From Litorilinea aerophila (GTDB lineage: Bacteria; Chloroflexota; Anaerolineae; Caldilineales; Caldilineaceae), in contig CAMDQF010000027.1 of assembly GCA_945905745.1 (NCBI GenBank), forward strand, positions 1 through 35,710: 35,710 bases of DNA, in the 5' to 3' direction. Under the pieces are notes generated by a model. The model was not told the origin of the DNA. It was given only the letters and a program-made list of their open reading frames with translations, and searched no databases. This document shows, one piece after another, positions 1 through 8,775 of the stretch. Every line of letters begins with the position of its first letter. Within the stretch, counting starts at the first letter, position 1. The translations under genes were made by a program, and so were the position numbers.

Positions 1-138
1 ATGGTGATGCCTGGTGACAATGTGCAGATGAGTGTGGAGTTGATTTCGCCAGTGGCTTTGGAGAATGGTGGCCGTTTCGCCATTCGCGAGGGTGGCCGCA
101 CGGTGGCTGCCGGTGTCATCACCGAGATCACGAAATAG
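1..138 (+). CDS. tuf: Elongation factor Tu, C-terminal end (partial)
   Basis: The first 45 codons read as the last part of EF-Tu domain 3, with the conserved stretch MVMPGDNV, then [13 protein letters not shown] and the ending [10 protein letters not shown]. The gene starts upstream of the window, so the Met at base 1 is internal. EF-Tu is the GTPase that brings aminoacyl-tRNA to the ribosomal A site; domain 3 contacts tRNA and EF-Ts. The gene directly precedes rpsJ, which is the common bacterial order at the start of the S10 operon. A hairpin terminator follows ten bases after the stop codon. Identification is secure even though only the tail is visible. Confidence 0.96.
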   Translation: MVMPGDNVQMSVELISPVALENGGRFAIREGGRTVAAGVITEITK

Positions 139-147
139 TTGAAATGA

Positions 148-188
148 CCGCCCGGTTGGTTCGCCGAATCAGCCGGGCGGCGTTTTGA
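148..188 (+). terminator. Hairpin terminator or attenuator after tuf
   Basis: A perfect 8-bp GC-rich stem (CCGCCCGG at 148-155, CCGGGCGG at 173-180) encloses an inner imperfect stem and is followed by CGTTTTG. The T run is short, so termination may be partial and let some transcripts continue into rpsJ. It lies ten bases after the tuf stop, the expected place for a factor-independent terminator. Confidence 0.6.
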
Positions 189-259
189 AAGCAGTCATCG
201 GAGTCAATAGCAGGAGCTTCTCCCTGTTCCCGCTCCCGTTACTTCAGAAGGAAGAGTCG

Positions 260-568
260 ATGGCAAAGCAGAAAATTCGCATCAAACTCAAGGCATTCGA
301 CCATCGGGTTTTGGATGCATCGGCCAGGCAGATTGTCACTGCTGCAGAGCAGACAGGCGCACAGGTCGTAGGGCCGGTTCCTTTGCCGACCCGTATTGAA
401 AAATTTACGGTTATGCGATCGTCCTTTATTGACAAAGACAGCCGAGAGCAGTTTGAGATTCGCACCCACAAGCGGCTGATCGATGTGCTGGACCCTGGCA
501 GTAAGACGATTGAAAATTTGACCCGGCTGAATCTTCCTGCCGGTGTGGATATTGAGATTAAGCTATAA
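260..568 (+). CDS. rpsJ: 30S ribosomal protein S10 (NusE)
   Basis: A 102-residue protein of normal S10 length. It starts [19 protein letters not shown] and contains the family hallmarks [14 protein letters not shown] and THKRLIDV. S10 sits in the head of the small subunit and, as NusE, also joins NusB in transcription antitermination. The ATG at 260 is chosen over an upstream in-frame ATG at 185 because GGAAGAG precedes it at good spacing and homologues begin here. First gene of the S10 series, followed by a 150-base gap that contains a repeat. Confidence 0.98.
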   Translation: MAKQKIRIKLKAFDHRVLDASARQIVTAAEQTGAQVVGPVPLPTRIEKFTVMRSSFIDKDSREQFEIRTHKRLIDVLDPGSKTIENLTRLNLPAGVDIEIKL

Positions 569-573
569 GGCGG

Positions 574-632
574 CAAGTGCAAGTAGCAGGTGATGATCGG
601 ATGCAACCTGCGACTTGTAACCTGCAACTTAT
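574..632 (+). repeat. Inverted repeat of the 'AACCTGCRACTTG' type between rpsJ and rplC
   Basis: The 12-bp arm CAAGTAGCAGGT (580-591) faces ACCTGCGACTTG (606-617) with a single mismatch. Degenerate copies of the same word continue on both sides: AAGTGC at 575 and AACCTGCAACTT at 619-630. It looks like a dispersed intergenic repeat element and not a terminator, as no T run follows. It lengthens the rpsJ-rplC gap to 150 bases, far longer than most gaps in this cluster. Confidence 0.6.
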
Positions 633-718
633 CCATTTTATGGATGATGTGGTCGATCGGAGTCTGCCCATTCTGGTGGGCCTGGCCCTCTGATTTACCG
701 TCAGTCCTGGAGGAGCAC

Positions 719-1348
719 GTGAAAGGTATTCTGGGTAGAAAAGTTGGCATGACCCATCTCTACAACGAGAGCGGGGAAGCTGTGCCAGTGACTGTGATTG
801 AGGCCGGTCCCTGCTACGTCACACAGATCAAAAGCGTGAATATCGATGGATACGACGCGATTCAGATCGGGTTTGACGAAGTGGCAGAACGGAAATTGAC
901 CAAAGGCGAGATGGGCCATCTGCGCAAGGCGGAGGCACCTTCATTGCGCCATCTGCGCGAATTGCGCGGCAGCAACTTGCCCAATGTCGCTTTGGGTGAT
1001 GTGATCAAAGCAGACATTTTCAGTGAAGGCGAAACCGTAGATGTGACGGGTATCTCCAAGGGCAAGGGCTTTGCCGGTGCTGTGAAGCGCCACAATTTTG
1101 CGGGCGGGCCCAAGACCCACGGCCAGTCGGATCGCCATCGTGCGACCGGCTCCCGCGGTGCTGGCACAAGCCCAGGCCATACTTGGCCTGGAGCCAAAGC
1201 CCCGGGGCGTATGGGCAACGAACAGGTGACAGTTCAAAACCTGAAAATTGCTCTGGTGGATGCCGAGCGGAATCTGATCGCCGTCAAGGGCGCAGTGCCC
1301 GGCACGCGCACCGGTCTTGTCTTTATCCGACCGGCCAAAAAGGCGTAG
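719..1348 (+). CDS. rplC: 50S ribosomal protein L3
   Basis: A 209-residue L3 beginning VKGILGRKVGMTHLY. The GTG at 719 is preferred because GGAGGAG lies just upstream and L3 proteins start with KGILGRKVGMT. The longer in-frame extension to 590 runs through the intergenic repeat and is not protein-like. The conserved loop (around residues 125-155) includes GPKTHGQSDRHRATGS and APGRMGNEQVT, the segment reaching towards the peptidyl-transferase centre. L3 is one of the first proteins in 50S assembly. Downstream, rplD follows after 21 bases. Confidence 0.97.
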   Translation: MKGILGRKVGMTHLYNESGEAVPVTVIEAGPCYVTQIKSVNIDGYDAIQIGFDEVAERKLTKGEMGHLRKAEAPSLRHLRELRGSNLPNVALGDVIKADIFSEGETVDVTGISKGKGFAGAVKRHNFAGGPKTHGQSDRHRATGSRGAGTSPGHTWPGAKAPGRMGNEQVTVQNLKIALVDAERNLIAVKGAVPGTRTGLVFIRPAKKA

Positions 1349-1369
1349 ACCTGTACAGGAGGCGATGAG

Positions 1370-1993
1370 ATGCAACTCGTAATGAAAAATATGGCCGGTG
1401 AACAGGTCGGCGAAATTGAACTGAGTGAAGCTGTGTTTGGCGCTCCGGTCAACCGTGGCCTGATGCACCAAGCGCTGCTGCGTCAGTTGGCCAACGCCCG
1501 CTTGGGAACCCACAAAACAAAGACCCGCGGCGAAGTGCGGGGCGGTGGACGCAAGCCGTGGAAGCAGAAAGGCACAGGCCGCGCCCGTCAGGGTTCGACT
1601 AATGCGCCTAACTTTGTCGGTGGCGGCACGGTCTTCGGGCCGACCCCCCGCAAGTATACCCAGAAGATGCCCCAGAAGATGCGCCAGGCTGCCCTGCGCA
1701 GTGCGCTCTCTGTCAAGGCATCCAGCGAGCAGATTGTCGTACTCGACACCCTCTCTATGGATGCGCCCAAGACGAAGATGATGGTCAAGACCCTGGAAAA
1801 TCTGGGGTTGAGTGGTCAGAGTGTTCTGATTCTGCTGGCTGAGCGCAATATGCCGGTCGAACGCAGCATCAGCAATCTGCCCAATGCCAAAGTCTTGGAA
1901 AGCGGTTATATCAGCGTGCGCGACCTGCTGGGTTATGATGTCGTTGTGATGCCCCAGGCGGCGGTGGAACATATCCACGCCTGGCTAGGCTAG
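1370..1993 (+). CDS. rplD: 50S ribosomal protein L4
   Basis: A 207-residue L4 with the extended Gly/Arg-rich loop (about residues 45-95) that lines the nascent-peptide exit tunnel, seen as [20 protein letters not shown]. The C-terminal globular part ends with the typical [13 protein letters not shown]. In Escherichia coli L4 represses its own operon; nothing in this sequence shows whether that holds here. AGGAGGCGATGAG precedes the ATG. Tightly packed between rplC and rplW. Confidence 0.97.
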   Translation: MQLVMKNMAGEQVGEIELSEAVFGAPVNRGLMHQALLRQLANARLGTHKTKTRGEVRGGGRKPWKQKGTGRARQGSTNAPNFVGGGTVFGPTPRKYTQKMPQKMRQAALRSALSVKASSEQIVVLDTLSMDAPKTKMMVKTLENLGLSGQSVLILLAERNMPVERSISNLPNAKVLESGYISVRDLLGYDVVVMPQAAVEHIHAWLG

Positions 1994-2014
1994 AACCGGG
2001 AACAGGAGAATTCA

Positions 2015-2305
2015 ATGCATATTTATGAAGTTATTCGACGCCCGGTGGTCACCGAAAAGTCATACGATGCCGCAGACTTCGAAAACAGCTACACTTTTGA
2101 AGTCGATATGCGGGCCAACAAGCACGAGATCGGGGATGCCGTGGCAACCGCTTTCAAAGTGCGCGTGGAGGACGTGCGTGTGATGGTGATGCCGGCCAAG
2201 ACCGGGCGGCGCGGTCGGCGAGTGGTTGTACGCAAACCAAAGTGGAAAAAGGCCATCGTGACTCTGGTCGCGGGCGATACCATTCAACTCTTTGAGGGTG
2301 TCTAA
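2015..2305 (+). CDS. rplW: 50S ribosomal protein L23
   Basis: A 96-residue L23 starting [19 protein letters not shown], with the tip loop [17 protein letters not shown] at residues 66-82. L23 sits at the tunnel exit and is a docking point for trigger factor and signal recognition particle. CAGGAGAA precedes the ATG. The length and both conserved blocks match the bacterial family. Confidence 0.97.
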   Translation: MHIYEVIRRPVVTEKSYDAADFENSYTFEVDMRANKHEIGDAVATAFKVRVEDVRVMVMPAKTGRRGRRVVVRKPKWKKAIVTLVAGDTIQLFEGV

Positions 2306-2343
2306 ACCAGCCAGGGGACCGTTGCAAAAGGAGATATGATACG

Positions 2344-3183
2344 ATGCCTATAAAGATATACCGCCCGACTTCGGCGGGACGCCGGGGGATGAGCGTCTCG
2401 ACCTTTGAAGAGATTACCAGCAGCAAGCCTGAGCGCTCGCTGACTGTGGCTTTGAACAAGCGCAGTGGCCGCAACCACCAGGGACGTATCACTGTGCGTC
2501 ACCGGGGTGGCGGACACAAGCGCCGCTACCGTTTGATCGATTTCAAACGGGACAAATGGGGTATCGCGGCCCAGGTTTCGTCGATTGAATACGATCCCAA
2601 CCGCTCCGCCCGTATTGCCCTGTTGACCTATAGCGACGGCGAAAAGCGCTACATCGTTGCCCCGTTGGGCATCAAAGTTGGCGATTCGCTCATGTCCGGC
2701 CCGGATGCGGAGATTCGTTCTGGCAATGCTTTGCCAATTCGTAATATCCCCTTGGGCACCCAGATTCATAACATCGAATTGTACCCTGGCCGTGGCGCGC
2801 AGATTGCTCGCAGCGCCGGTGTCTCGGCCCAGTTGGTGGCGAAAGAGGGCACAAGCGCCCAACTCCGTCTGCCCAGCGGCGAGGTGCGGTTCATTCAAAT
2901 GGACTGTATGGCGACAATCGGTCAGGTTTCCAACTCGGAACATGCCAATATGACCCTGGGCAAGGCTGGCCGCAAGCGCTGGCTGGGTATTCGTCCCGGT
3001 GTGCGCGGCCTGGCGATGGATCCGTCTTCCCATCCGCATGGAGGTGGTGAAGGCCGCTCCCCCATCGGTATGGCAGGGCCAAAGACCCCCTGGGGTAAGC
3101 CTGCCTTGGGCAAGCATACACGACACAACAAGCGGACGGACGACCAGATTGTGCGGCGCAGCAGCAGCCGGAAACGGAGATAA
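2344..3183 (+). CDS. rplB: 50S ribosomal protein L2
   Basis: A 279-residue L2 with the usual N-terminal motif [11 protein letters not shown], the central [13 protein letters not shown], and the C-terminal [14 protein letters not shown] block that carries the conserved histidine near the peptidyl-transferase centre. The ending RSSSRKRR is typical. L2 helps subunit association and tRNA binding. AAGGAGATATGATACG precedes the ATG. rpsS begins three bases after the stop, suggesting translational coupling. Confidence 0.98.
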   Translation: MPIKIYRPTSAGRRGMSVSTFEEITSSKPERSLTVALNKRSGRNHQGRITVRHRGGGHKRRYRLIDFKRDKWGIAAQVSSIEYDPNRSARIALLTYSDGEKRYIVAPLGIKVGDSLMSGPDAEIRSGNALPIRNIPLGTQIHNIELYPGRGAQIARSAGVSAQLVAKEGTSAQLRLPSGEVRFIQMDCMATIGQVSNSEHANMTLGKAGRKRWLGIRPGVRGLAMDPSSHPHGGGEGRSPIGMAGPKTPWGKPALGKHTRHNKRTDDQIVRRSSSRKRR

Positions 3184-3186
3184 GAG

Positions 3187-3471
3187 ATGGGACGTTCATT
3201 GAAGAAGGGGCCGTTTGTAGCCCCCAAGCTTCTCAAGAAGATTGAGGCCATGAACCGGTCTGGTGACCGCAAGGTAATCAAGACCTGGGCCCGGGCCTCA
3301 ACAATCTTCCCCCAGTTTGTCGGCCATACCCTGGCCGTGCATGACGGTCGGCGGCACGTGCCGATCTTTGTGTCGGAGAATATGGTGGGGCACAAGCTGG
3401 GTGAATTTGCGCCGACCCGTTTCTTCCGAGGGCATGTTCGATCGGAAAAGGGCACCCGGGCGCGTCGGTAG
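3187..3471 (+). CDS. rpsS: 30S ribosomal protein S19
   Basis: A 94-residue S19 beginning [18 protein letters not shown], with [18 protein letters not shown] and the conserved [15 protein letters not shown]. It lies in the 30S head next to S13 and contacts tRNA in the A site. The start codon is only three bases after the rplB stop, so its ribosome binding site lies within the end of rplB. Length and motifs are fully canonical. Confidence 0.98.
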   Translation: MGRSLKKGPFVAPKLLKKIEAMNRSGDRKVIKTWARASTIFPQFVGHTLAVHDGRRHVPIFVSENMVGHKLGEFAPTRFFRGHVRSEKGTRARR

Positions 3472-3505
3472 CACTGACACCGGACAGAGAGAGTGAGGAA
3501 CGACG

Positions 3506-3847
3506 ATGGAAGTGCGTGCAGTCAACAAATTTACAGGTATTAGCGCTCAGAAGACCCGTCTTGTGTTGAATGAGATGCGGGGCAAACCGGCGGAAGATGC
3601 ACTGGCAATTTTGCAGTTTATGCCTCAAAAGGCAGCCCAAGACGTTGCGAAGACCATCAAGAGCGCGATTGCCAACGCCGTAGAAAATTTTGGTCTGGAT
3701 GCCGAAGACCTCTATATCAGCAAGATCATGGCGGACGAAGCGCCGACGCGGAAGTGGCGTCGTTTTGGTGCCCGCGGTCGGTTCAAGCCCTGGCTGCGCC
3801 GCTCGGCCCATATCACTGTTGTGCTCGACGAGCGCCAGACTGACTAA
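3506..3847 (+). CDS. rplV: 50S ribosomal protein L22
   Basis: A 113-residue L22 with the N-terminal ISAQKTRLVLNEMRGKP and the C-terminal hairpin RFKPWLRRSAHITVVLDE. The beta-hairpin extends into the exit tunnel beside L4. GAGTGAGGAACGACG before the ATG gives a moderate ribosome binding site. Twelve bases separate it from rpsC. Family assignment is clear from length and motifs. Confidence 0.97.
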   Translation: MEVRAVNKFTGISAQKTRLVLNEMRGKPAEDALAILQFMPQKAAQDVAKTIKSAIANAVENFGLDAEDLYISKIMADEAPTRKWRRFGARGRFKPWLRRSAHITVVLDERQTD

Positions 3848-3859
3848 CAAGGAGGAGAT

Positions 3860-4531
3860 GTGGGACGTAAAGTACACCCAAACGGATTTAGACTAGGCAT
3901 CGTCCGTGACCACCGCAGCCGTTGGTTCGCTGCTGGCCCTGCCTATGTAAGACACCTGAACGAAGATCGGTATATTCGGGCCACCGTTCATTCGGATCTG
4001 CCCAAGGCCGGTATCAGTCTGGTGGAGATCGAGCGCCAGCCGAACCAGGTGCATGTGATTATCAACACAGCCAAGCCTGGGATTATCATCGGTCGCAAGG
4101 GCGCTAACGTCAATGCGCTGCGGATCAAGCTGCAAGATGTGACCCAGAAGAAGGTCAAGATCGACGTCAATGAGATCGCCAAGCCGGAGATCGAAGCGAC
4201 GTTGGTGGCCGAGAGCATTGCCGAGCAGATGGAACGGCGTGTGAGCTGGAAGCGGGCTATGAAGCAGTCGGCTACCCGAGCTATACGTGCAGGTGCTTCC
4301 GGCATTATGATCACGGTTTCCGGGCGGCTGGGCGGCAGTGAAATGGGTCGTGTCGACAGCATCCGCGAAGGTCAGGTGCCCCGCCATACCCTGCGTGCCA
4401 ACATTGAATATGGCACAGCCGAGTCCCTGACCACCTATGGCATTATCGGTGTCAAGGTTTGGGTCTACCACGGCGAAGTGTTGCCCGGCGAAGAATATCA
4501 CAGCCGCTACGCTACTATGTCGGCTGAATAG
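3860..4531 (+). CDS. rpsC: 30S ribosomal protein S3
   Basis: A 223-residue S3 starting at GTG (VGRKVHPNGFRLGI) directly behind AAGGAGGAGAT, a near-perfect ribosome binding site. The KH domain signature GIIIGRKGANVNALR lies near residues 73-87, and the C-terminal domain has GASGIMITVSGRLGGSEM and GVKVWVYHGE. S3 lines the mRNA entry tunnel with S4 and S5 and has helicase-like activity. The rplV-rpsC-rplP order is standard. Confidence 0.98.
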   Translation: MGRKVHPNGFRLGIVRDHRSRWFAAGPAYVRHLNEDRYIRATVHSDLPKAGISLVEIERQPNQVHVIINTAKPGIIIGRKGANVNALRIKLQDVTQKKVKIDVNEIAKPEIEATLVAESIAEQMERRVSWKRAMKQSATRAIRAGASGIMITVSGRLGGSEMGRVDSIREGQVPRHTLRANIEYGTAESLTTYGIIGVKVWVYHGEVLPGEEYHSRYATMSAE

Positions 4532-4585
4532 GCCCAAGATCGAGCCGGGATCGGGTCGATTCAGATCGGTAAGGGAGAACGATCA

Positions 4586-4999
4586 ATGTTAATGCCAAAA
4601 CGTATTAAATTCCGCAAGATGCACCGCGGACGTATGACGGGCACGGCGCTGCGGGGCAGCAACGTAGATTTTGGAACCTATGGCTTGCAGGCAACCCAGC
4701 CCCATTGGGTGACCAGCCGCCAGATTGAAGCAGCTCGTCGTGCAGTTGTGCGCTATGTGCGCCGTGGCGGTAAGCTGTGGATTCGCATCTTCCCGGACAA
4801 ACCCGTGACTATGCGTGCTGCCGAGACCCGGATGGGTTCTGGTAAAGGCTCGGTGGATCACTGGGTGGCGGTTGTCAAGCCCGGACGTGTATTGTTTGAA
4901 ATGGCTGGTGTGACGGAGGATCAAGCTCGCGAGGCATTCCGTCTGGCTGCCCATAAATTGCCCATGGCTACCCAGTTCGTCTCGCGCGACGACGCATAG
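4586..4999 (+). CDS. rplP: 50S ribosomal protein L16
   Basis: A 137-residue L16 with [19 protein letters not shown] at the start, the conserved [19 protein letters not shown], and [19 protein letters not shown]16 is needed for A-site function and late 50S assembly. The first ATG (4586) fits the MLxPKR form of the family; a second ATG at 4592 is less likely. The arginine modified in some species (near GSGKGS) is a family fact and cannot be judged here. Confidence 0.97.
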   Translation: MLMPKRIKFRKMHRGRMTGTALRGSNVDFGTYGLQATQPHWVTSRQIEAARRAVVRYVRRGGKLWIRIFPDKPVTMRAAETRMGSGKGSVDHWVAVVKPGRVLFEMAGVTEDQAREAFRLAAHKLPMATQFVSRDDA

Positions 5000-5017
5000 G
5001 CACAAGGAGAGCGAGAA

Positions 5018-5227
5018 ATGAAGGCACATGAACTACGGGCCTTGAAATTGGGGGAATTGGCTGCCAAGCTGGACGATGCTTATCAGGAACTCTTTAACCT
5101 GCGTTTCCAAAAAGCAAGCGGCCAATTGTCCAACCCGGCCCGTAACCGACAAGTGCGCAACGAGATTGCGCGGATCAAAACAATTCTGCGGGAGCAAGAA
5201 CTGGCCGCAGAGATGGTTGCTGAGTAG
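5018..5227 (+). CDS. rpmC: 50S ribosomal protein L29
   Basis: A 69-residue, mostly helical protein starting [18 protein letters not shown], with the hallmark [14 protein letters not shown] and the ending [16 protein letters not shown]29 sits near the exit tunnel beside L23. ACAAGGAGAGCGAGAA precedes the ATG. Eighteen bases separate it from rplP and from rpsQ on either side. Confidence 0.97.
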   Translation: MKAHELRALKLGELAAKLDDAYQELFNLRFQKASGQLSNPARNRQVRNEIARIKTILREQELAAEMVAE

Positions 5228-5245
5228 GAAAAGGAGCAAGGCTTC

Positions 5246-5503
5246 ATGCGAGAACTACGACGAGCGTTGGTAGGCACAGTGGTCAGCGACAAGATGCAAA
5301 AGACCGCCGTTGTCCAGGTGGAGCGGGTTTCGCGCCACCCTCTGTATGGCAAAGTGATGAAAAGCCACAAGAAGTACAAGGCCCACGATGAGACGAACGA
5401 GGCTCGGATTGGGGATGTGGTGCAGATTCGCGAGTGCCGTCCTATCAGCAAAGATAAGACATTTTACGTGGAAACGATTCTGGAACGGGCCGTCGTTATC
5501 TAG
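5246..5503 (+). CDS. rpsQ: 30S ribosomal protein S17
   Basis: An 85-residue OB-fold protein with the family signature GTVVSDKMQKTAVVQVER at the N-terminus, HPLYGKVMKSHKKYKAHDE in the middle and GDVVQIRECRPISKDKTF near the end. S17 is a primary 16S rRNA binder. AAAAGGAGCAAGGCTTC precedes the ATG. Normal length; nothing odd. Confidence 0.97.
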   Translation: MRELRRALVGTVVSDKMQKTAVVQVERVSRHPLYGKVMKSHKKYKAHDETNEARIGDVVQIRECRPISKDKTFYVETILERAVVI

Positions 5504-5566
5504 TCGGGTGTCTGCCCTTGTGGCAGGCCGCTGACAGGAGACGCTCAAGAAGGCAAGGATAGAGAG

Positions 5567-5935
5567 ATGATCCAGCAAGAGAGTCGGTTGCGTATAGCCG
5601 ACAATACCGGTGCAAAAGAAATCCTGACCATTCGGGTCAAAGGCGGCAGTCTGCGTCGTTATGGCTCTGTAGGCGATATTATCGTGGCTACTGTCAAATC
5701 GGCCAGCCCCACAGGCTCGGTGAAAAAAGGCGACGTGGTGCGGGCCGTGATTGTGCGGACCCGGAAAGCATTGCGGCGTAAAGATGGCAGCTATATTCGC
5801 TTTGACGAAAACGCAGCTGTGATTATTGATGACAACAAGAATCCGCGGGGCACACGTATCTTTGGGCCGGTGGCGCGGGAATTGCGTGATGGTGGCTATA
5901 TGAAGATTGTCTCCCTTGCCCCCGAAGTTCTCTAG
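5567..5935 (+). CDS. rplN: 50S ribosomal protein L14
   Basis: A 122-residue L14 starting [18 protein letters not shown], with the conserved [32 protein letters not shown] and [21 protein letters not shown]14 forms intersubunit bridges and binds the silencing factor RsfS in other bacteria. A 63-base gap precedes it with a small 5-bp hairpin (CTGCC at 5512, GGCAG at 5522). Confidence 0.98.
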   Translation: MIQQESRLRIADNTGAKEILTIRVKGGSLRRYGSVGDIIVATVKSASPTGSVKKGDVVRAVIVRTRKALRRKDGSYIRFDENAAVIIDDNKNPRGTRIFGPVARELRDGGYMKIVSLAPEVL

Positions 5936-5998
5936 GACTTCGCCAGTGCAGGATTGAGGCCGGCGCGGTGGCCGAGATAGGAACAGAGGAACAGGGAT

Positions 5999-6355
5999 AT
6001 GAATGTTAAGATTTCGCGCGGCGATGAAGTGGAAGTGATTACAGGCAATGACAAGGGCCGTCGAGGCACTGTCCATTCTGTGATTCGCAAGAAGAACAAA
6101 GATGGAAGCTATGACCCCAACCGGGTCTATGTGCTTGTGGCTGGGGCGAATCTGGTCGTTAAGCACCAGAAGCCTACAGGCCGGGTGCGCACCCAGACTG
6201 GGCGCATCGAGAAGGAAGCCCCCATCCATATCAGCAACGTGGCTTTGGTGGGTACGGCTGGTGCGACCCGTGTGGGAAACCGCATCGAAGGGGAAGATCG
6301 GGTACGATTTGACCGCAAGACAGGCGACCCCCTGCCCCGGCCTGACAATAGTTAG
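5999..6355 (+). CDS. rplX: 50S ribosomal protein L24
   Basis: A 118-residue L24 with a KOW motif at the N-terminus ([20 protein letters not shown]). It then shows [20 protein letters not shown] and the conserved [10 protein letters not shown]24 initiates 50S assembly at the 5' end of 23S rRNA. The KOW part has a small insertion ([16 protein letters not shown]) compared with the shortest family members. GAACAGGGAT before the ATG is a weak ribosome binding site. Confidence 0.96.
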   Translation: MNVKISRGDEVEVITGNDKGRRGTVHSVIRKKNKDGSYDPNRVYVLVAGANLVVKHQKPTGRVRTQTGRIEKEAPIHISNVALVGTAGATRVGNRIEGEDRVRFDRKTGDPLPRPDNS

Positions 6356-6447
6356 TTTCGCCTAGGCAGTGTCTGTCATGGGCAGATGCCTTTCAATGCC
6401 TGACCTGGTATCGGACTCGTCGATATTTGCGGGCAAGGAGATATGAA

Positions 6448-7017
6448 GTGAGCGAGCAGAGTGTAATGGGGGCCCAGCCCCGTCTAAAGGTGCGGTACAA
6501 CGAAGAGATTGTGCCTGCGCTGATGAAAGAATTTGGCTACGGGAATGTGATGCAGGTTCCGCGTGTCCAGAAGATCAGCGTAAATATTGGGATGGGCGAG
6601 GCGTTGCAGAATAGCAAGGCCATTGAAAACGCCAACAACGATCTGACGATCATTACGGGCCAGAAACCGATTATTACCAAGGCTCGTAAATCAATTGCGA
6701 CCTATAAATTGCGCGAGGGGATGCCGATTGGCATCAAAGTCACCTTGCGGGGGCGTCGCATGTGGAATTTTCTGGATCGAGTGATTGCAATTGCTCTGCC
6801 AGGCCAACGGGATTTCCGCGGAGTTTCTGCGGATGCCTTTGACGGTCATGGCAATTACAGCCTGGGCCTGCGTGAGCAATTGATTTTTCCCGAAATTGAG
6901 TATGACAAGATCGATAAAGTGCGGGGCATGGAGATTACAATTGTGACCTCTGCGCAAACCGATGAAGAAGGGCGCCGGCTGTTGGCTTTGATGGATATGC
7001 CCTTCCAGAAGCGTTAG
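6448..7017 (+). CDS. rplE: 50S ribosomal protein L5
   Basis: A 189-residue L5. The GTG at 6448 is chosen because AAGGAG at 6435-6440 sits seven bases upstream; the longer TTG-initiated frame at 6427 would run through that site. Motifs include [21 protein letters not shown] in the N-terminal helix region, [16 protein letters not shown], and [21 protein letters not shown]5 binds 5S rRNA and the P-site tRNA elbow. The preceding 92-base gap shows no convincing structure. Confidence 0.96.
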   Translation: MSEQSVMGAQPRLKVRYNEEIVPALMKEFGYGNVMQVPRVQKISVNIGMGEALQNSKAIENANNDLTIITGQKPIITKARKSIATYKLREGMPIGIKVTLRGRRMWNFLDRVIAIALPGQRDFRGVSADAFDGHGNYSLGLREQLIFPEIEYDKIDKVRGMEITIVTSAQTDEEGRRLLALMDMPFQKR

Positions 7018-7081
7018 GATGGGCTTGGTTTTGGCTCAAGGCGTTTTACCGCACGGGTTGATATAGGAAAAGAGGAAATCT

Positions 7082-7264
7082 GTGGCAAAGAAAAGTATGA
7101 TTGCTCGCGAGACGAAACGGAAGTTCGAGATTCGGGTACGCAACCGCTGCGCAACTTGCGGTCGCCCCCGAGGTTACATGCGCCGCTTTGGACTCTGCCG
7201 CATCTGTTTCCGCGCGGAAGCCCTGAAAGGCAACCTGCCCGGTGTCGTCAAGTCGAGCTGGTAA
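7082..7264 (+). CDS. rpsN: 30S ribosomal protein S14, zinc-binding short form
   Basis: A 60-residue S14 of the short (type Z) form, starting at GTG behind AAAAGAGGAAATCT. It contains two CxxC pairs (CATC and CRIC) that form a zinc ribbon. It starts [20 protein letters not shown] and ends [10 protein letters not shown]. The long zinc-free form has about 100 residues, so zinc dependence is inferred from the motif. Followed by a 65-base structured leader before rpsH. Confidence 0.97.
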   Translation: MAKKSMIARETKRKFEIRVRNRCATCGRPRGYMRRFGLCRICFRAEALKGNLPGVVKSSW

Positions 7265-7265
7265 T

Positions 7266-7312
7266 CTTGCCAGTCGGCTAACTAACTACAGCCGATAGCT
7301 TTCGGCTGCAAG
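7266..7312 (+). promoter_or_regulatory. Possible alternating leader structure before rpsH
   Basis: Three copies of a hexamer alternate in sense: TCGGCT (7274-7279), AGCCGA (7290-7295), TCGGCT (7302-7307). The middle copy can pair with either flank, and an outer CTTGC (7266-7270) can pair with GCAAG (7308-7312). The rpsH ribosome binding site (GAGGAG) follows within ten bases. Translational control of rpsH by such a structure is inference. Confidence 0.35.
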
Positions 7313-7329
7313 AGTGAGGAGAATTGTAT

Positions 7330-7725
7330 ATGGTGACCGACCCCGTTGCGGATTTGCTTACACGCATTCGCAATGCATCAGCGGCCCAACACCGACGTGT
7401 TGTGGTCCCCAGTTCCAAAGTGAAAGTCGCTGTGGCTAAAATTCTGGCAGAAGAGGGCTTCACCGCTGGTTATGTAGTCACCGACGATCAGCCCCAGGCA
7501 AATCTGATCATTGGTTTGAAGTATACGGGTAAAGCCAAACCCGTCATTACAAACCTAGAGCGGGTGAGTAAACCTGGCCGACGTGTCTACGTAGGCTATC
7601 GCGACATCCCATGGGTGCGTAGCGGTCTGGGAATTAACATTGTTTCGACACCCAAAGGCGTGATGACCGGTCGCCAGGCTCGCAAAGAGCAGGTGGGCGG
7701 CGAGCTTTTGTGCAACGTTTGGTAG
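7330..7725 (+). CDS. rpsH: 30S ribosomal protein S8
   Basis: A 131-residue S8 beginning MVTDPVADLLTRIRNAS and ending with the strongly conserved STPKGVMTGRQARKE and GGELLCNVW. The ATG at 7330 follows GAGGAG at a spacing of about eight bases; the TTG two codons earlier is disfavoured. S8 is a primary 16S rRNA binder and in E. coli represses the spc operon. It overlaps no neighbour. Confidence 0.97.
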   Translation: MVTDPVADLLTRIRNASAAQHRRVVVPSSKVKVAVAKILAEEGFTAGYVVTDDQPQANLIIGLKYTGKAKPVITNLERVSKPGRRVYVGYRDIPWVRSGLGINIVSTPKGVMTGRQARKEQVGGELLCNVW

Positions 7726-7741
7726 CGCGGGGAGGATAGAA

Positions 7742-8299
7742 ATGTCACGGATCGGACGTATGCCCATCTCTCTGCCGAACACAGTTTCGGTAGAGATTGG
7801 GAAAGATAATTTTGTCCGGGTCAAAGGACCAAAGGGCGAACTGAGCCAGAAATTTAGCCGGGATATGTCGATTTCCCAGGAAAATGGCGAAGTCAATGTG
7901 GCCCGTCCCACCGACTTGCGTCACCACAAGGCGTTGCATGGGTTGACCCGTTCGTTGTTGAACAATATGGTTATCGGTGTCACCGCTGGCTTCAGCCGGA
8001 TTTTGGAGATTCAGGGCGTTGGTTATCGTGCCCAATTGCAGGGCACGACCCTGCAGCTCCAGGTTGGCAAGAGCCACGATGTGACCTATGCGCCGCCCAG
8101 CAAGGATATGTCTTTCGATGTCTCCCGGGATGGTCGCACTGTCACCATTCATGGCATTGACAAAGAGGCTGTCGGTCAACTGGCCGCGGTGATTCGCATG
8201 GAGCGCCCGCCGGAACCCTACAAGGGCAAAGGTATTCGCTACCAGGGCGAGTATGTGCGTGCCAAGGCTGGTAAATCTGGCAAGGGCGGCAAGAAGTAA
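7742..8299 (+). CDS. rplF: 50S ribosomal protein L6
   Basis: A 185-residue L6 with the two-fold repeated alpha/beta domain. It starts MSRIGRMPISLPNTVSVEIG. The C-terminal domain carries the family signature PPEPYKGKGIRYQGEYVRAK and ends in a basic GKSGKGGKK tail. L6 stabilises the sarcin-ricin region of 23S rRNA. GGGGAGGATAGA precedes the ATG. Normal size and position. Confidence 0.98.
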   Translation: MSRIGRMPISLPNTVSVEIGKDNFVRVKGPKGELSQKFSRDMSISQENGEVNVARPTDLRHHKALHGLTRSLLNNMVIGVTAGFSRILEIQGVGYRAQLQGTTLQLQVGKSHDVTYAPPSKDMSFDVSRDGRTVTIHGIDKEAVGQLAAVIRMERPPEPYKGKGIRYQGEYVRAKAGKSGKGGKK

Positions 8300-8389
8300 T
8301 TGAATTGCTCCTGACCCCGGGTGTTGAGAGTTGATTATCGACCTTCCCGCCCGTGGCACAGATAGTAGATGTATAGGAGATGCAAGATT

Positions 8390-8755
8390 ATGGCGAAAGA
8401 AACTCGTACCCAAGGGCGCATCCGTCGCCATGAGCGGGTACGCCGCAAAGTTCACGGTACGGCTGACCGCCCGCGTTTGAATGTCTTCCGCAGCTTGGCG
8501 CATATCTATGCCCAAGTGATCAACGATGTGGATGGCAGCACAATTGCTGCTGCGTCTACGTTGGATCCGGCGTTGCGCGAAAGCCTGAGCAGCCTGACCA
8601 AAATAGACGAAGCCAAAGAAGTTGGCAAACTGGTTGCCCAGCGGGCCAAAGAAAAGGGTGTCGAAAGCGTCGTTTTTGTTCGTGGCGGTTACCAATATCA
8701 CGGACGTGTCAAGGCATTGGCCGATGCGAGCCGCGAGAGCGGATTGAACTTCTAG
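8390..8755 (+). CDS. rplR: 50S ribosomal protein L18
   Basis: A 121-residue L18 with [19 protein letters not shown], the conserved [16 protein letters not shown], and the C-terminal [18 protein letters not shown]18 brings 5S rRNA into the large subunit with L5. The ATG at 8390 follows AGGAGATGCAAGATT; an upstream in-frame ATG at 8369 would include that ribosome binding site in the protein. A 90-base gap upstream shows nothing clear. Confidence 0.97.
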   Translation: MAKETRTQGRIRRHERVRRKVHGTADRPRLNVFRSLAHIYAQVINDVDGSTIAAASTLDPALRESLSSLTKIDEAKEVGKLVAQRAKEKGVESVVFVRGGYQYHGRVKALADASRESGLNF

Positions 8756-8775
8756 GACCAGGCGAGGAGAGAACT

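Noticed and set aside
590..718. In-frame extension of rplC upstream to an ATG at 590
   Set aside because: It runs through an inverted repeat, has an unlikely Trp/Cys-rich composition, and a good ribosome binding site stands before the GTG at 719, where L3 homologues begin.
941..1978. Long minus-strand frame opposite rplC and rplD
   Set aside because: It is the antisense shadow of two certain ribosomal genes and has no family resemblance or start signals.
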